From Pedobacter zeae (GTDB taxonomy: Bacteria > Bacteroidota > Bacteroidia > Sphingobacteriales > Sphingobacteriaceae), in assembly GCF_014196715.1 (NCBI RefSeq), contig NZ_JACIEF010000002.1, forward strand, positions 806,001 to 870,000: 64,000 nt of DNA, written 5' to 3'. This document shows, piece by piece, positions 25,777-33,912 of the stretch. Position 1 is the first letter of the stretch; the number at the start of each line of letters is the position of its first letter. The position numbers were made by a program, and so were the translations under genes. The notes under the pieces were generated by a model. It did no database searches and was not told the DNA's origin. It saw only the letters and a list, made by a program, of their open reading frames with translations.

Positions 25777-26561
25777 TCAATTATCTAAAAGAAAGTACGT
25801 TCGCCGTTAACGATGTAATACAAAAGGCATGGGGCATCACCAAGAAGCACTATTTTTCGATTGCCACGCTATGCTTTTTGATGTTTATCACTGCAAGTGC
25901 ATCGAGCTTAATGGCTTTTTTTATTAAAGATGTAAGCAAGGCATTAAGTGTGGTAATGGTCATTATTTTTGTGTTGTTGTACTTTACAATTAACCTTTCA
26001 CTTTTTAAATATATTTTCCATTTAATGGATGATGAAGAAAGTGATGTTAAAATTGTAGATACGCTTCCTACCAGGTTACAGATCATCAGGTTTTTGGTGG
26101 CTACCCTTTATTTTGTGGGTTGTATCCTCGGTGTTTACCTGGTGGTCATTTTGATTGCCTTTCCTTTTATTTATACGGGTATCAACGTGGCGATTGTTAA
26201 AAATGTTGCCATTTCGGTAGGTATTATTGCCATTTTTATCACCTGGTTAAGGATTTCATTTTTTCCTTTTTTTATTATCGATAAAGGTGCAACTCCTTTC
26301 GACTCCATAAAACTGAGTTTGGCTACCACAAAAGGTAATTTTACCAAAATTCTATTGCTTTTGGTTGTTTTAGGTGGTGGATATTTGATTTATCTGCTGT
26401 TAAACTACCTGCAATGGCCTCTAATTGCCTTTATTGTAAATATGTTAAGTTCATTTATCATTGTTCCGCTATCCAGCGTAGCGCTAACAGTGGCTTACCG
26501 CAAAATTTCTAGCGAATACAAGGGCGACGAACATCCGGATATTTTACATAATATCGTTTAA
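25773..26561 (+). CDS. Hypothetical polytopic membrane protein
   Basis: A 262-aa protein with about six hydrophobic segments (roughly 28-48, 60-85, 103-130, 140-165, 185-205, 215-240). The loop DDEESDVKIVDTL after helix 2 is acidic. I recognise no family with confidence; the layout resembles glycerophosphoryl-diester-type membrane proteins of Bacteroidota. It overlaps the upstream glycosyltransferase by 4 bp and precedes the GH3 gene by 40 bp, so the three may be one operon. Confidence 0.6.
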   Translation: MINYLKESTFAVNDVIQKAWGITKKHYFSIATLCFLMFITASASSLMAFFIKDVSKALSVVMVIIFVLLYFTINLSLFKYIFHLMDDEESDVKIVDTLPTRLQIIRFLVATLYFVGCILGVYLVVILIAFPFIYTGINVAIVKNVAISVGIIAIFITWLRISFFPFFIIDKGATPFDSIKLSLATTKGNFTKILLLLVVLGGGYLIYLLLNYLQWPLIAFIVNMLSSFIIVPLSSVALTVAYRKISSEYKGDEHPDILHNIV

Positions 26562-26601
26562 ACCCCGGCCCCTAACGGGGAGTTAAAATCAGCTTAAATT
26601 T

Positions 26602-28149
26602 ATGGAAAAAGAAAAGAACGGTAGAAAGCAAAAATCCTATTCAGGGGGTTGGGGGCTAAAAGCAGCACTAAGTAAACCCTTCGCCGCATTTACGGTTTGG
26701 CAGATCGGTAAATGGAAGCATAATGCCGTAAATGCTCAAAATAATATCCTGAAAAAACTTGTTGAGGAGGCCAGGAACACTGTTTTTGGAAAAGACCATC
26801 ATTTTGCGGAGATCAAAAATTACAGTGATTTTAAGAAAAACGTTCCGGTACGGGATTATGAGGGTTTAAAACCTTATGTAGATCGTGTGGTGGCAGGTGA
26901 GGCTGATGTACTTTGGAAAGGAAAACCGCTTTATTTTGCCAAAACATCGGGTACTACTTCGGGCGTAAAATATATTCCGCTATCTAAGGAGTCGATGCCG
27001 GAACACATCAAAGCTGCCCGGAATGCCATTTTAACCTACATTCACGAAACAGGAAAGGCCGGTTTTGTTAACGGTAAAATGATCTTTTTACAAGGGAGTC
27101 CGGTGTTGAGCGTAAAGCATGGTATAAATGTAGGGCGTTTATCCGGTATTGTTGCGCATCATGTACCGGCCTATCTTCAAAAAAATCGGCTGCCATCTTA
27201 CCAAACCAATATCATAGAAGATTGGGAGCAGAAAGTGGATGCCATTGTGGAGGAGACGATCAACGAAAACATGACTTTGATTTCAGGCATCCCACCCTGG
27301 GTACAAATGTATTTCGATAAACTTTCCGAAAAATCAGGAGGAAAGAAAATCAGCGAAATATTCAGGAATTTTAGCCTCTTTATTTATGGTGGTGTTAATT
27401 TCGAACCTTACCGGGCAAGAATAGAACAAAGCATAGGCAAAAAAATAGATGCCATTGAAACTTACCCGGCTTCTGAAGGGTTTATTGCTTACCAGGATTC
27501 GCAAAAAGACAAGGGCCTTTTGTTATTGGCCGATGCAGGGATTTTTTATGAATTTATCCCGGCAGACGAATATTATAACGACAATCCAACACGTTTATCG
27601 CTCGGAGAAGTAGCACTCAATACCAATTATGCCCTGATTTTGAATACCAACGCGGGGTTGTGGGGGTACAGCATTGGCGATACTGTTAAATTTGTATCGA
27701 AAAACCCGTATAAAATTGTGGTTACGGGCCGCATTAAACATTTTATTTCTGCCTTTGGCGAACATGTGATAGGAGAAGAAGTAGAGCAGGCCATTTTGAG
27801 CGTAGCCAATGAAGAACAGGTAGGGATTACCGAATTTACCGTAGCGCCACAGGTTAACCCGGAAGCAGGACAGTTGCCTTATCATGAGTGGTTTGTGGAG
27901 TTTTCATCAGCCCCAAAAGACCTGGCTGCTTTTAGTAAAAAAGTGGATAAAGCGCTGCAAAAGAAAAATATTTATTACTTTGACCTGATTGAGGGGAACA
28001 TCCTCCAACCATTGATCATACGTACTTTGCAAAAAGATGCATTTGTAAACTACATGAAAAGCGAGGGGAAATTAGGCGGACAGAATAAGGTGCCGAGGTT
28101 GAGCAATGATAGGAAACTGGCTGAAGGGTTGGAGAGGTATATTGTTTAA
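26602..28149 (+). CDS. GH3 auxin-responsive promoter family protein
   Basis: A 515-aa protein of the GH3 superfamily of acyl-adenylating enzymes. Visible motifs are YFAKTSGTTSGVKYIPLS (ATP/AMP phosphate loop), TYPASEGFIAYQDS and GYSIGDTVKFVSKNPYKIV, the hallmark segments of GH3. Plant GH3 enzymes conjugate amino acids to acids such as auxin and jasmonate. The bacterial substrate is unknown; homologues are common in Bacteroidota. It follows the membrane protein by 40 bp, with a small CCCCG/CGGGG hairpin between. Confidence 0.93.
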   Translation: MEKEKNGRKQKSYSGGWGLKAALSKPFAAFTVWQIGKWKHNAVNAQNNILKKLVEEARNTVFGKDHHFAEIKNYSDFKKNVPVRDYEGLKPYVDRVVAGEADVLWKGKPLYFAKTSGTTSGVKYIPLSKESMPEHIKAARNAILTYIHETGKAGFVNGKMIFLQGSPVLSVKHGINVGRLSGIVAHHVPAYLQKNRLPSYQTNIIEDWEQKVDAIVEETINENMTLISGIPPWVQMYFDKLSEKSGGKKISEIFRNFSLFIYGGVNFEPYRARIEQSIGKKIDAIETYPASEGFIAYQDSQKDKGLLLLADAGIFYEFIPADEYYNDNPTRLSLGEVALNTNYALILNTNAGLWGYSIGDTVKFVSKNPYKIVVTGRIKHFISAFGEHVIGEEVEQAILSVANEEQVGITEFTVAPQVNPEAGQLPYHEWFVEFSSAPKDLAAFSKKVDKALQKKNIYYFDLIEGNILQPLIIRTLQKDAFVNYMKSEGKLGGQNKVPRLSNDRKLAEGLERYIV

Positions 28150-28157
28150 CCACGAGT

Positions 28158-28288
28158 CGTCATTTCGAGGGGGGTGCAACGCAGTCGAGAAATCTGTTTA
28201 GATAGATTTCTGAGTTTGTGGAGACCCGAACCGTGGCGAGCGCAGTGTGTTTGTTTATTAAAAGATTCTTCACTGCATTCAGAATGAC
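28158..28288. repeat. REP-like element with CGTCAT / ATGAC ends
   Basis: The left end CGTCATTTCGAGG and right end CATTCAGAATGAC are inverted. The interior has AGAAATCTGTTTAGATAGAT and TTTCT, a further hairpin. This is the TCGAGAAATCT-type palindrome I associate with Bacteroidota intergenic DNA. It fills the gap between GH3 and dxr. Confidence 0.65.
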
Positions 28289-28361
28289 AAAAATGCGTGA
28301 ATAATAGAAAATGATTAAATAAAATGCTTGATTAAATTTAGGCATCACGATATTAAAAGAT

Positions 28362-29522
28362 TTGAAAAGAATAACCATATTAGGTTCTACAGGGAGCATA
28401 GGTACACAGGCACTCGAAGTGGTTAGTGATCATCCTACAGTTTTTAAAGTTGCAGTATTATCTGCGCTGAAGAACGCTACATTACTCATTCAGCAAGCGC
28501 TTAAATTTAAACCTGCTGTAGTAGTTATTGGCGATGAAGGTAAGTACCACGAAGTTAAAAATGCCTTATCTGCTACCGATATTAAAGTTTTGGCAGGCGA
28601 AGCGGCTTTAGCCGAAGTTGCGGCCTACGGCGATAGTGACATTGTTCTTACTGCATTAATGGGATCGGTGGGCTTAAAACCCACTATTGCTGCCATAAAA
28701 GCCGGTAAAAACATTGCTTTAGCCAATAAGGAAACCTTGGTGGTAGCCGGAGAGCTGATTACCCAACTGGCAGCTGAGTACCAGGTTAAGATTTTACCGG
28801 TAGATTCGGAGCATTCGGCCATATTCCAGTGTCTGGTAGGTGAAGAGCAAAATGAGATCGAAAAAATTTACCTCACAGCTTCGGGCGGGCCATTTTTAGG
28901 CAAAACGAAGGATTTTCTTGCTACCGTAAAAAAAGAACAGGCATTAAAACACCCTAACTGGGTTATGGGCGCCAAAATCACCATCGATTCGGCTTCGTTG
29001 ATGAATAAAGGCCTGGAAGTGATCGAAGCCAAATGGCTGTTTAACCTTGAGGCCGACCAGGTGGATGTGATTGTGCATCCGCAATCCATTATTCATTCAC
29101 TGGTACAATTTACCGATGGATCAATGAAGGCACAAATGGGCCTGCCCGATATGAAATTGCCCATTCAGTACGCTTTAAATTATCCCGACAGGCTAAAAAA
29201 CAATTTTAAACGTTTTAATTTCCTGGAATATCCGAATTTCAGTTTTTTGAAAGCGGATATGGAAACGTTCAGGAACCTTAACCTTGCTTTTGTATCGTTA
29301 AGAAAAGGAGGCAATATGCCCTGCATTTTAAATGCTGCGAACGAGGTGGTTGTAGAGGCATTTTTGAATGATAAAATAGGCTTCCTGCAAATGAGCGAGG
29401 TAATTGAGCAGTGTATGGAAGAAGTAGCTTTTATTGAAAAGCCGCAATTGAACGATTATTTAGAAACTGACAAACATAGCCGTATCTTAGCCGGCGAATT
29501 AGTAACAAAAAGTATAGTTTAA
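28362..29522 (+). CDS. dxr: 1-deoxy-D-xylulose 5-phosphate reductoisomerase
   Basis: A 386-aa enzyme starting at TTG. NADPH-binding motif ITILGSTGSIGTQALEV is at the N-terminus. Metal/substrate residues are in LPVDSEHSAIFQCL and ITIDSASLMNKGLEVIEA, with the C-terminal NAANEVVVEAFL motif. It makes 2-C-methyl-D-erythritol 4-phosphate, the committed step of the MEP isoprenoid pathway. rseP follows 28 bp later, as in many Bacteroidota. Confidence 0.97.
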   Translation: MKRITILGSTGSIGTQALEVVSDHPTVFKVAVLSALKNATLLIQQALKFKPAVVVIGDEGKYHEVKNALSATDIKVLAGEAALAEVAAYGDSDIVLTALMGSVGLKPTIAAIKAGKNIALANKETLVVAGELITQLAAEYQVKILPVDSEHSAIFQCLVGEEQNEIEKIYLTASGGPFLGKTKDFLATVKKEQALKHPNWVMGAKITIDSASLMNKGLEVIEAKWLFNLEADQVDVIVHPQSIIHSLVQFTDGSMKAQMGLPDMKLPIQYALNYPDRLKNNFKRFNFLEYPNFSFLKADMETFRNLNLAFVSLRKGGNMPCILNAANEVVVEAFLNDKIGFLQMSEVIEQCMEEVAFIEKPQLNDYLETDKHSRILAGELVTKSIV

Positions 29523-29550
29523 CATCTAACATAAAATTTTATAAGAGAAT

Positions 29551-30939
29551 ATGAATGGATTGATTATGGCGGGGCAGCTGTTGCTCGGATTGTCTATATT
29601 GGTAATTTTACACGAATTGGGACATTTCCTGGCAGCCAGGGCATTTGGTATTAAGGTAGAGAAATTTTATCTGTTTTTTGATGCCTGGGGTTTTAAACTC
29701 TTCAGTTTCAAAAAAGGTGATGTTGAATATGGGATTGGGTGGTTGCCATTGGGCGGTTACGTTAAAATTGCCGGAATGATCGACGAGAGTATGGATACCG
29801 AGCAAATGGCATTGCCGGCACAACCCTGGGAATTTCGCTCGAAACCCGCCTGGCAGCGTTTAATCGTAATGTTGGGTGGTATTATCGTAAATGTAATTGT
29901 CGGTATTTTTATTTTTTGGATGCTGACTTTCAATATTGGCCAGAATTACACTATAAATGGCAAACTGAACGATGGGATTTCTGTTGGTAAAATCGGTAAG
30001 GAAATCGGTTTACAGAACGGCGATAAGATTTTGGCCATTAACGGTAATAAGCTCATCAAATTTGAAGATGCCATTTCAAGCAAGGTTTTGTTTGATGGGG
30101 CGCAGCTAACTGTTTTAAGAGGTAATAAAACCCTCTATATTGCTGTGCCTGATACCATTTTGAACAAGATTTCGAAAAATGATAAAGAAAACTTTATTGC
30201 TCCGCGTTACAGGATGCAACGGGTAGATAAAGTGAGTGCGCCTGATGAAAAGGCCGATCAGCCATCGTTTTTTGATAAACTGTTCAAACGTAAGTTCGAA
30301 AAACCGGTATACCCGGCTTATGCTGCAGGTATTAAACCCGGCGATAGCATTTTATCGGTTAACGGTAAGCCCATTACTTTCTTCGATCAATTTAAAGAAG
30401 AAGTTTCCCAAAATAAATTAAAACCGATTACCATCAAGGCATTGCGCAAAGGAAAAGAAATTACATTCGACCTTAAAGTGAGCAAAGAAGGAACGATCGG
30501 TATCATCCCTGATTTGAGCACCCCTGAAACGGCACATGTTGATTTTGGCTTTATCGAATCGTTGCCGGTAGGTGCAAATATGGCCTGGAGTACCTTTGTT
30601 GATAATGCAAAGGGCATCGGTAAAATGATTACCGGTAAATTGAGCGCACGTAATATCAGCAGTCCAATCGGTATTGCAAAAGTATATGGCAGTACGTTCG
30701 ACTGGGTTAAATTCTGGACCCTAACCGGACTGATTTCGATGGCATTGGCATTTATGAATCTATTGCCTATCCCTGGCCTGGATGGAGGCCATGTAGTGTT
30801 TCTCCTGATCGAAATGGTACAACGCAAGCCTGTAAGCGAAAAAGTGCTGGAGCGGGCGCAGATTGTAGGTTTCGTGATCCTGATTTGTTTAATGGTATTT
30901 GCTTTTGGTAATGATATTCTAAAATCATTCGGTAAGTAA
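29551..30939 (+). CDS. rseP: Site-2 intramembrane zinc metalloprotease (RseP/M50B)
   Basis: A 462-aa membrane protease. The zinc motif HELGH is at residues 21-25 in the first helix, and the third ligand Asp is in IPGLDGGHVVF near the C-terminus. Two PDZ-like regions lie between (about 125-205 and 245-330), with the FRSKPAWQRLIVMLGG segment that is typical of the family. It cleaves anti-sigma factors or signal-peptide remnants in the inner membrane. The gene is directly after dxr and followed by a strong terminator. Confidence 0.95.
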   Translation: MNGLIMAGQLLLGLSILVILHELGHFLAARAFGIKVEKFYLFFDAWGFKLFSFKKGDVEYGIGWLPLGGYVKIAGMIDESMDTEQMALPAQPWEFRSKPAWQRLIVMLGGIIVNVIVGIFIFWMLTFNIGQNYTINGKLNDGISVGKIGKEIGLQNGDKILAINGNKLIKFEDAISSKVLFDGAQLTVLRGNKTLYIAVPDTILNKISKNDKENFIAPRYRMQRVDKVSAPDEKADQPSFFDKLFKRKFEKPVYPAYAAGIKPGDSILSVNGKPITFFDQFKEEVSQNKLKPITIKALRKGKEITFDLKVSKEGTIGIIPDLSTPETAHVDFGFIESLPVGANMAWSTFVDNAKGIGKMITGKLSARNISSPIGIAKVYGSTFDWVKFWTLTGLISMALAFMNLLPIPGLDGGHVVFLLIEMVQRKPVSEKVLERAQIVGFVILICLMVFAFGNDILKSFGK

Positions 30940-30956
30940 ACCTGATTGATCATATG

Positions 30957-31003
30957 GCCACAGATGTGCTGCTCATTACAAAAAGCATATCTGTGGCTTT
31001 TTT
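30957..31003 (+). terminator. Rho-independent terminator after rseP
   Basis: Stem GCCACAGATGTGCT / AGCATATCTGTGGC (one mismatched pair) with a T7 tail. It ends 15 bp before the HscB-like gene. Confidence 0.85.
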
Positions 31004-31018
31004 AATTAAATACCCAGC

Positions 31019-31555
31019 ATGAGCGAACAAAAACAACCCAATTATTTTGAGTTCTATGGACTACCCATACAGTTCAATCCCGATCAGCAGCTAGTGAAAG
31101 CTAAATTTTATGCTTTCAGCAAACAATATCATCCCGATTTTTATGCCAACGAAAGTGAAGAGAAGCAGCAGGAGGTACTCGATCTGTCGACTTTGAACAA
31201 TAAGGCATACCAGACACTGAGCAACGCTAAAAAATGCTTAAAATACGTATTGGAGCTCAAAGGTATCGTAGAAACCGATGAAGGCTACCAGTTACCGCAA
31301 TCATTTTTAATGGAAATGATGGATATTAACGAGGCACTGATGGATTTGCAGTTTGAACCCGATGCCGGAAAACTGGCAGAAGTGCGGAATAATATCGGAG
31401 CGATTGAAGAAGCGCTAAAAACGGAATTGATAGATTTAACAAACCAGTTCGATAACAGTCCGGCTGGCGCATCAGATGTTTTATTGGCTTCCATAAAAGA
31501 TAATTTTTACCGTCAAAAATATATCGACAGGATCAGGGAAAAATTAGCTCAATAA
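31019..31555 (+). CDS. hscB: HscB-like J-domain co-chaperone for Fe-S cluster assembly
   Basis: A 178-aa protein. The N-terminal J domain has FYGLPIQFNPDQQLV and the HPDF motif (HPD tripeptide) at residues 39-42. The C-terminal helical domain (about 90-178) matches the HscB three-helix bundle that binds the IscU scaffold. The partner Hsc70 is not in the window. It would stimulate ATP hydrolysis by HscA/DnaK during cluster transfer. Confidence 0.85.
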   Translation: MSEQKQPNYFEFYGLPIQFNPDQQLVKAKFYAFSKQYHPDFYANESEEKQQEVLDLSTLNNKAYQTLSNAKKCLKYVLELKGIVETDEGYQLPQSFLMEMMDINEALMDLQFEPDAGKLAEVRNNIGAIEEALKTELIDLTNQFDNSPAGASDVLLASIKDNFYRQKYIDRIREKLAQ

Positions 31556-31564
31556 TAGGGGAGC

Positions 31565-31796
31565 GAGTCCGAAGTCGGGTGTCGGAAGTCTGAAGGTGAT
31601 TTGGCCATACCCGGCTGGCCAACTCTGTGTGCTCTGTGCCTTCACGCTGTGCCCTCTGTAGTTAAATTGTGTATTGCGTAGGTCAGGATGTGATAACCGT
31701 TCGAGTCCTTTAATACCGGAAAGATTCTGAATCAGGTTCAGAGTGATGGTCGCCTGTGCTTTAAGCCCTAAACCCTAAACCTTCTACCTTGTAAGA
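31565..31796. repeat. Mosaic of dispersed intergenic repeats
   Basis: From left to right: GAGTCCGAAGTCGGG/GTCGGAAGTCTGAAGG (also used in the hisD 3' end), TCTGTGTGCTCTGTGCC-type direct repeats, a TGAATCAGGTTCAGAGTGATGG piece like the REP ends, and the CCCTAAACCCTAAACCTTCT telomere-like tract at 31762-31796. No ORF is seen. Confidence 0.55.
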
Positions 31797-31873
31797 CACC
31801 CGATTGTAAAATCATTTCTTAGTTTTTGAAGGTCAGATACTTTGTTTTACTTTCGGTGCAAACAATCAGATAC

Positions 31874-32185
31874 ATGAACAGTTCACTTTCTATTTTTCGT
31901 AAGGTAGCCGTTGCCGAAGGGATTTCTTACCTGCTTTTATTATTTGTAGCAATGCCTTTAAAGTATTTTGCTAACATGCCGCTGTATGTAAAGTATACCG
32001 GCTGGGCGCATGGTTTGTTATTTGTACTCTATGCCGCTACTTTAGTGATGGCCTGGCAGGAACAAAAATGGAAATTTGGGAAAGTTGCCCTTATTTTTGT
32101 AGCTTCTTTACTGCCGTTTGCCCCTTTTATTGTAGATAGGAAGCTGAAGGATGAACGGCCTGAAAACGCAAGCCGCATACTATAA
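31874..32185 (+). CDS. DUF3817 family membrane protein
   Basis: A 103-aa protein with three membrane helices (about 12-29, 41-59, 69-87). The pattern FRKVAVAEGISYLLLLFVAMPLK, YTGWAHGLLFVLY and LLPFAPFIVDRKL matches the DUF3817 membrane family. An open frame continues upstream to 31826, but the start at 31874 is preferred because it places the conserved N-terminus at the beginning. Function unknown. Confidence 0.8.
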   Translation: MNSSLSIFRKVAVAEGISYLLLLFVAMPLKYFANMPLYVKYTGWAHGLLFVLYAATLVMAWQEQKWKFGKVALIFVASLLPFAPFIVDRKLKDERPENASRIL

Positions 32186-32213
32186 GTTAGTTGCGGGTTA
32201 TTTTAAAATATTT

Positions 32214-32244
32214 TTTGCATTTCGAGTTTCATTATCTACATTTG
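32214..32244 (+). promoter_or_regulatory. Promoter of tRNA-Leu (TTTG-N19-TACATTTG)
   Basis: TTTG, exactly 19 nt, then TACATTTG: a full match to the Bacteroidota -33/-7 promoter. It ends 20 bp before the tRNA, placing the transcription start near 32251. Confidence 0.75.
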
Positions 32245-32264
32245 CAACCCCGTCCAACAAGAAT

Positions 32265-32344
32265 GCCCGGATGGCGGAATTGGTAGACGCGCTGGTCTCA
32301 AACACCTGTGGGAAACCGTGCCGGTTCGACTCCGGCTCCGGGTA
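32265..32344 (+). tRNA. tRNA-Leu (CAA anticodon)
   Basis: An 80-nt class II tRNA. Acceptor GCCCGGA pairs with TCCGGGT (one G-U), D stem GCG/CGC, anticodon loop CTCAAAC with CAA, long variable arm, T arm GCCGG-TTCGACT-CCGGC, discriminator A. The sequence continues CTA, so CCA is not encoded. The anticodon stem CTGGT/ACCTG has a T-T mismatch at the second pair; the expected ACCAG would be perfect. It lies at the left edge of an accessory block and next to a recombinase remnant. Confidence 0.92.
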
Positions 32345-32370
32345 CTAACCGGGCTCAAGCCCAAAACCTT

Positions 32371-32402
32371 AAAGGGTTGCTCGTTAAAAAGTAACCCTTT
32401 TT
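32371..32402 (+). terminator. Terminator after tRNA-Leu
   Basis: Stem AAAGGGTT / AACCCTTT with T tail, 26 bp after the tRNA. The same bases also encode the last residues of the recombinase remnant on the other strand (…LLFNEQP). Confidence 0.7.
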
Positions 32403-32649
32403 GTTTTACTTTCAGTATGTTATCATTGAACGTTGGGTCAATAAAAGCGGTTCTAAAACTACCATTAGCATATATCAGATTATCTTTGAGCACCCCCTTA
32501 ATGATAGCGTGTTTCTGTGTTACGTTACATTTTTCATAGACTGCGAATAAATTTGTCATAAATGGAAGGATTTTTTCCATTGTGTCTATTTTCTCTCTAT
32601 CGATACCCACTTCAGTTTGCCGCTGGGTGAATTCCAGTTTGGCCTTTTC
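32374..32649 (-). pseudogene. C-terminal remnant of a Bacteroidota serine recombinase
   Basis: Minus-strand frame encodes about 92 residues starting EKAKLEFTQRQTEVGIDREK and continuing KHAIIKGVLKDNLIYANGSF then KVKQKGLLFNEQP. The pattern (a helix, then a short beta segment with NGxFRT) is the C-terminal end of large serine recombinases of Bacteroidota mobile elements. A TAA immediately upstream (32650-32652) removes the catalytic part. There is no stop before the frame runs antisense into the tRNA. It marks a former integration at or near tRNA-Leu. Confidence 0.65.
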
Positions 32650-32721
32650 TTATTTAAACTTGTTGAACCATATTTGCAGTTATTGTTAAAATGACTAAAT
32701 TAACGTCCCAAACCAAACACT

Positions 32722-33060
32722 ATGGCAACATCGCTCTCCCCATCGCTAGACGATGGCTTTGATAAAGCAAAGAAACGTGTACGTTCGATCTATCCGGACT
32801 ACGATAACAGGATTTCGCGTTACACTCACCTGAATTATAACGAGAACGATATTGAATATGATATCAGACGGTTATGGTCAGAATTTCCGACCGTTTCCGG
32901 TAGGCAATCTGAGCTTTTAGAGCAGGATATGATTGAGATGATAGGATTAATCTTACTAACGCGGTTTTATGAAGGCCAGGATAGATTCTCATATAACCAA
33001 CTACAAAATTCCTTTGGAGATATCCTTCGTAAGTTGTGGGAGCGCTTTACCGGATTTTAA
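32722..33060 (+). CDS. Hypothetical protein, first gene of the accessory block
   Basis: A 112-aa soluble, mostly helical protein (SLDDGFDKAKKRVRS at the N-terminus, TRFYEGQDRFSYNQL in the C-terminal half). I recognise no family. It is followed 19 bp later by a membrane protein gene, so the two form a pair. It is located between the tRNA-Leu/recombinase remnant and a PLD-like nuclease gene, in a region without housekeeping genes. Confidence 0.55.
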   Translation: MATSLSPSLDDGFDKAKKRVRSIYPDYDNRISRYTHLNYNENDIEYDIRRLWSEFPTVSGRQSELLEQDMIEMIGLILLTRFYEGQDRFSYNQLQNSFGDILRKLWERFTGF

Positions 33061-33079
33061 TTTCGTTTTCTGATCGCTT

Positions 33080-33703
33080 ATGGCCAGTAGTAATATTAGC
33101 AATATTAAAGCTTTAAAGGGGTACAAGAGATTTAGCGAATTTAGCAAGCTACTGTTAGCTGGCTTTTCTGCTATCCTGTTTTTTAGCTATGACAAAATAG
33201 ACTGTGATGGCCTCAAGCTTGCAGAAGGGATTTTGGCTGCTGTCGGGATAGTTTTATCGGGTGCGGCGCTTATGGGCTATGCCAGGGCAGCGGACCATAT
33301 TGAACTCGAAATAGATAGCAAAAGTGACGCTCCCTTATTATTGGCAGCTTACAAGAATGCAAACGCGCAAATTGATAAATACGATAAGGGATTTTACTGG
33401 ACGGCTATAGCATTATTGGCTATATCAGCCAGTTTGTTTATTGCCAGCCCTTTTATTTGTGGCAAACAGGATAAAACTGAAAAGGTTAAGAATGTAATCA
33501 AAACCTATCAACATGTTGATCAGCAGGATTCGGCAGGTATGCCTCAGAAAAAGGTAACTGTAGCCGTGGATAGTATCAATTGCAAAAAGGTAAATCTTAT
33601 AACCACATGTGGGTGTGTGGATCGGAACGATTTCCGAAGAAGCAGTTGCTCACCTAAATGCAGAAAGGCAATTCAGAATGGGCGATGCAGCTGTAAACAA
33701 TAA
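33080..33703 (+). CDS. Membrane protein with Cys-rich C-terminal tail
   Basis: A 207-aa protein with three predicted helices (about 24-40, 47-69, 105-126) and a polar C-terminal domain (about 130-207). The tail has cysteines in CGKQ, NCKK, TTCGCVD, SSCSPKC and CSCKQ, enough for a metal site or disulfides. A two-plus-one helix plan with a soluble tail recalls membrane effectors of defence systems (SLATT-like), but I see no diagnostic motif. It is paired with the 112-aa upstream gene. Confidence 0.55.
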   Translation: MASSNISNIKALKGYKRFSEFSKLLLAGFSAILFFSYDKIDCDGLKLAEGILAAVGIVLSGAALMGYARAADHIELEIDSKSDAPLLLAAYKNANAQIDKYDKGFYWTAIALLAISASLFIASPFICGKQDKTEKVKNVIKTYQHVDQQDSAGMPQKKVTVAVDSINCKKVNLITTCGCVDRNDFRRSSCSPKCRKAIQNGRCSCKQ

Positions 33704-33912
33704 GTGGTATACTCCTTTTCCAAAGTCTTTTTTACCTGTTGGCGCCTCTTCGCAGGAGTAGCTAAGGTATGCAGCGATTAGTTGTCATTAAAAAATAACC
33801 TAAGAAAAACGAAATGTTGAAATCAAATCATTCATCGATAACAGATTTCGTTAGACGAAGAAGCTTAAAATCAACCACATTCAATAAATCATAAATTGAT
33901 TGCCATCCGAAC

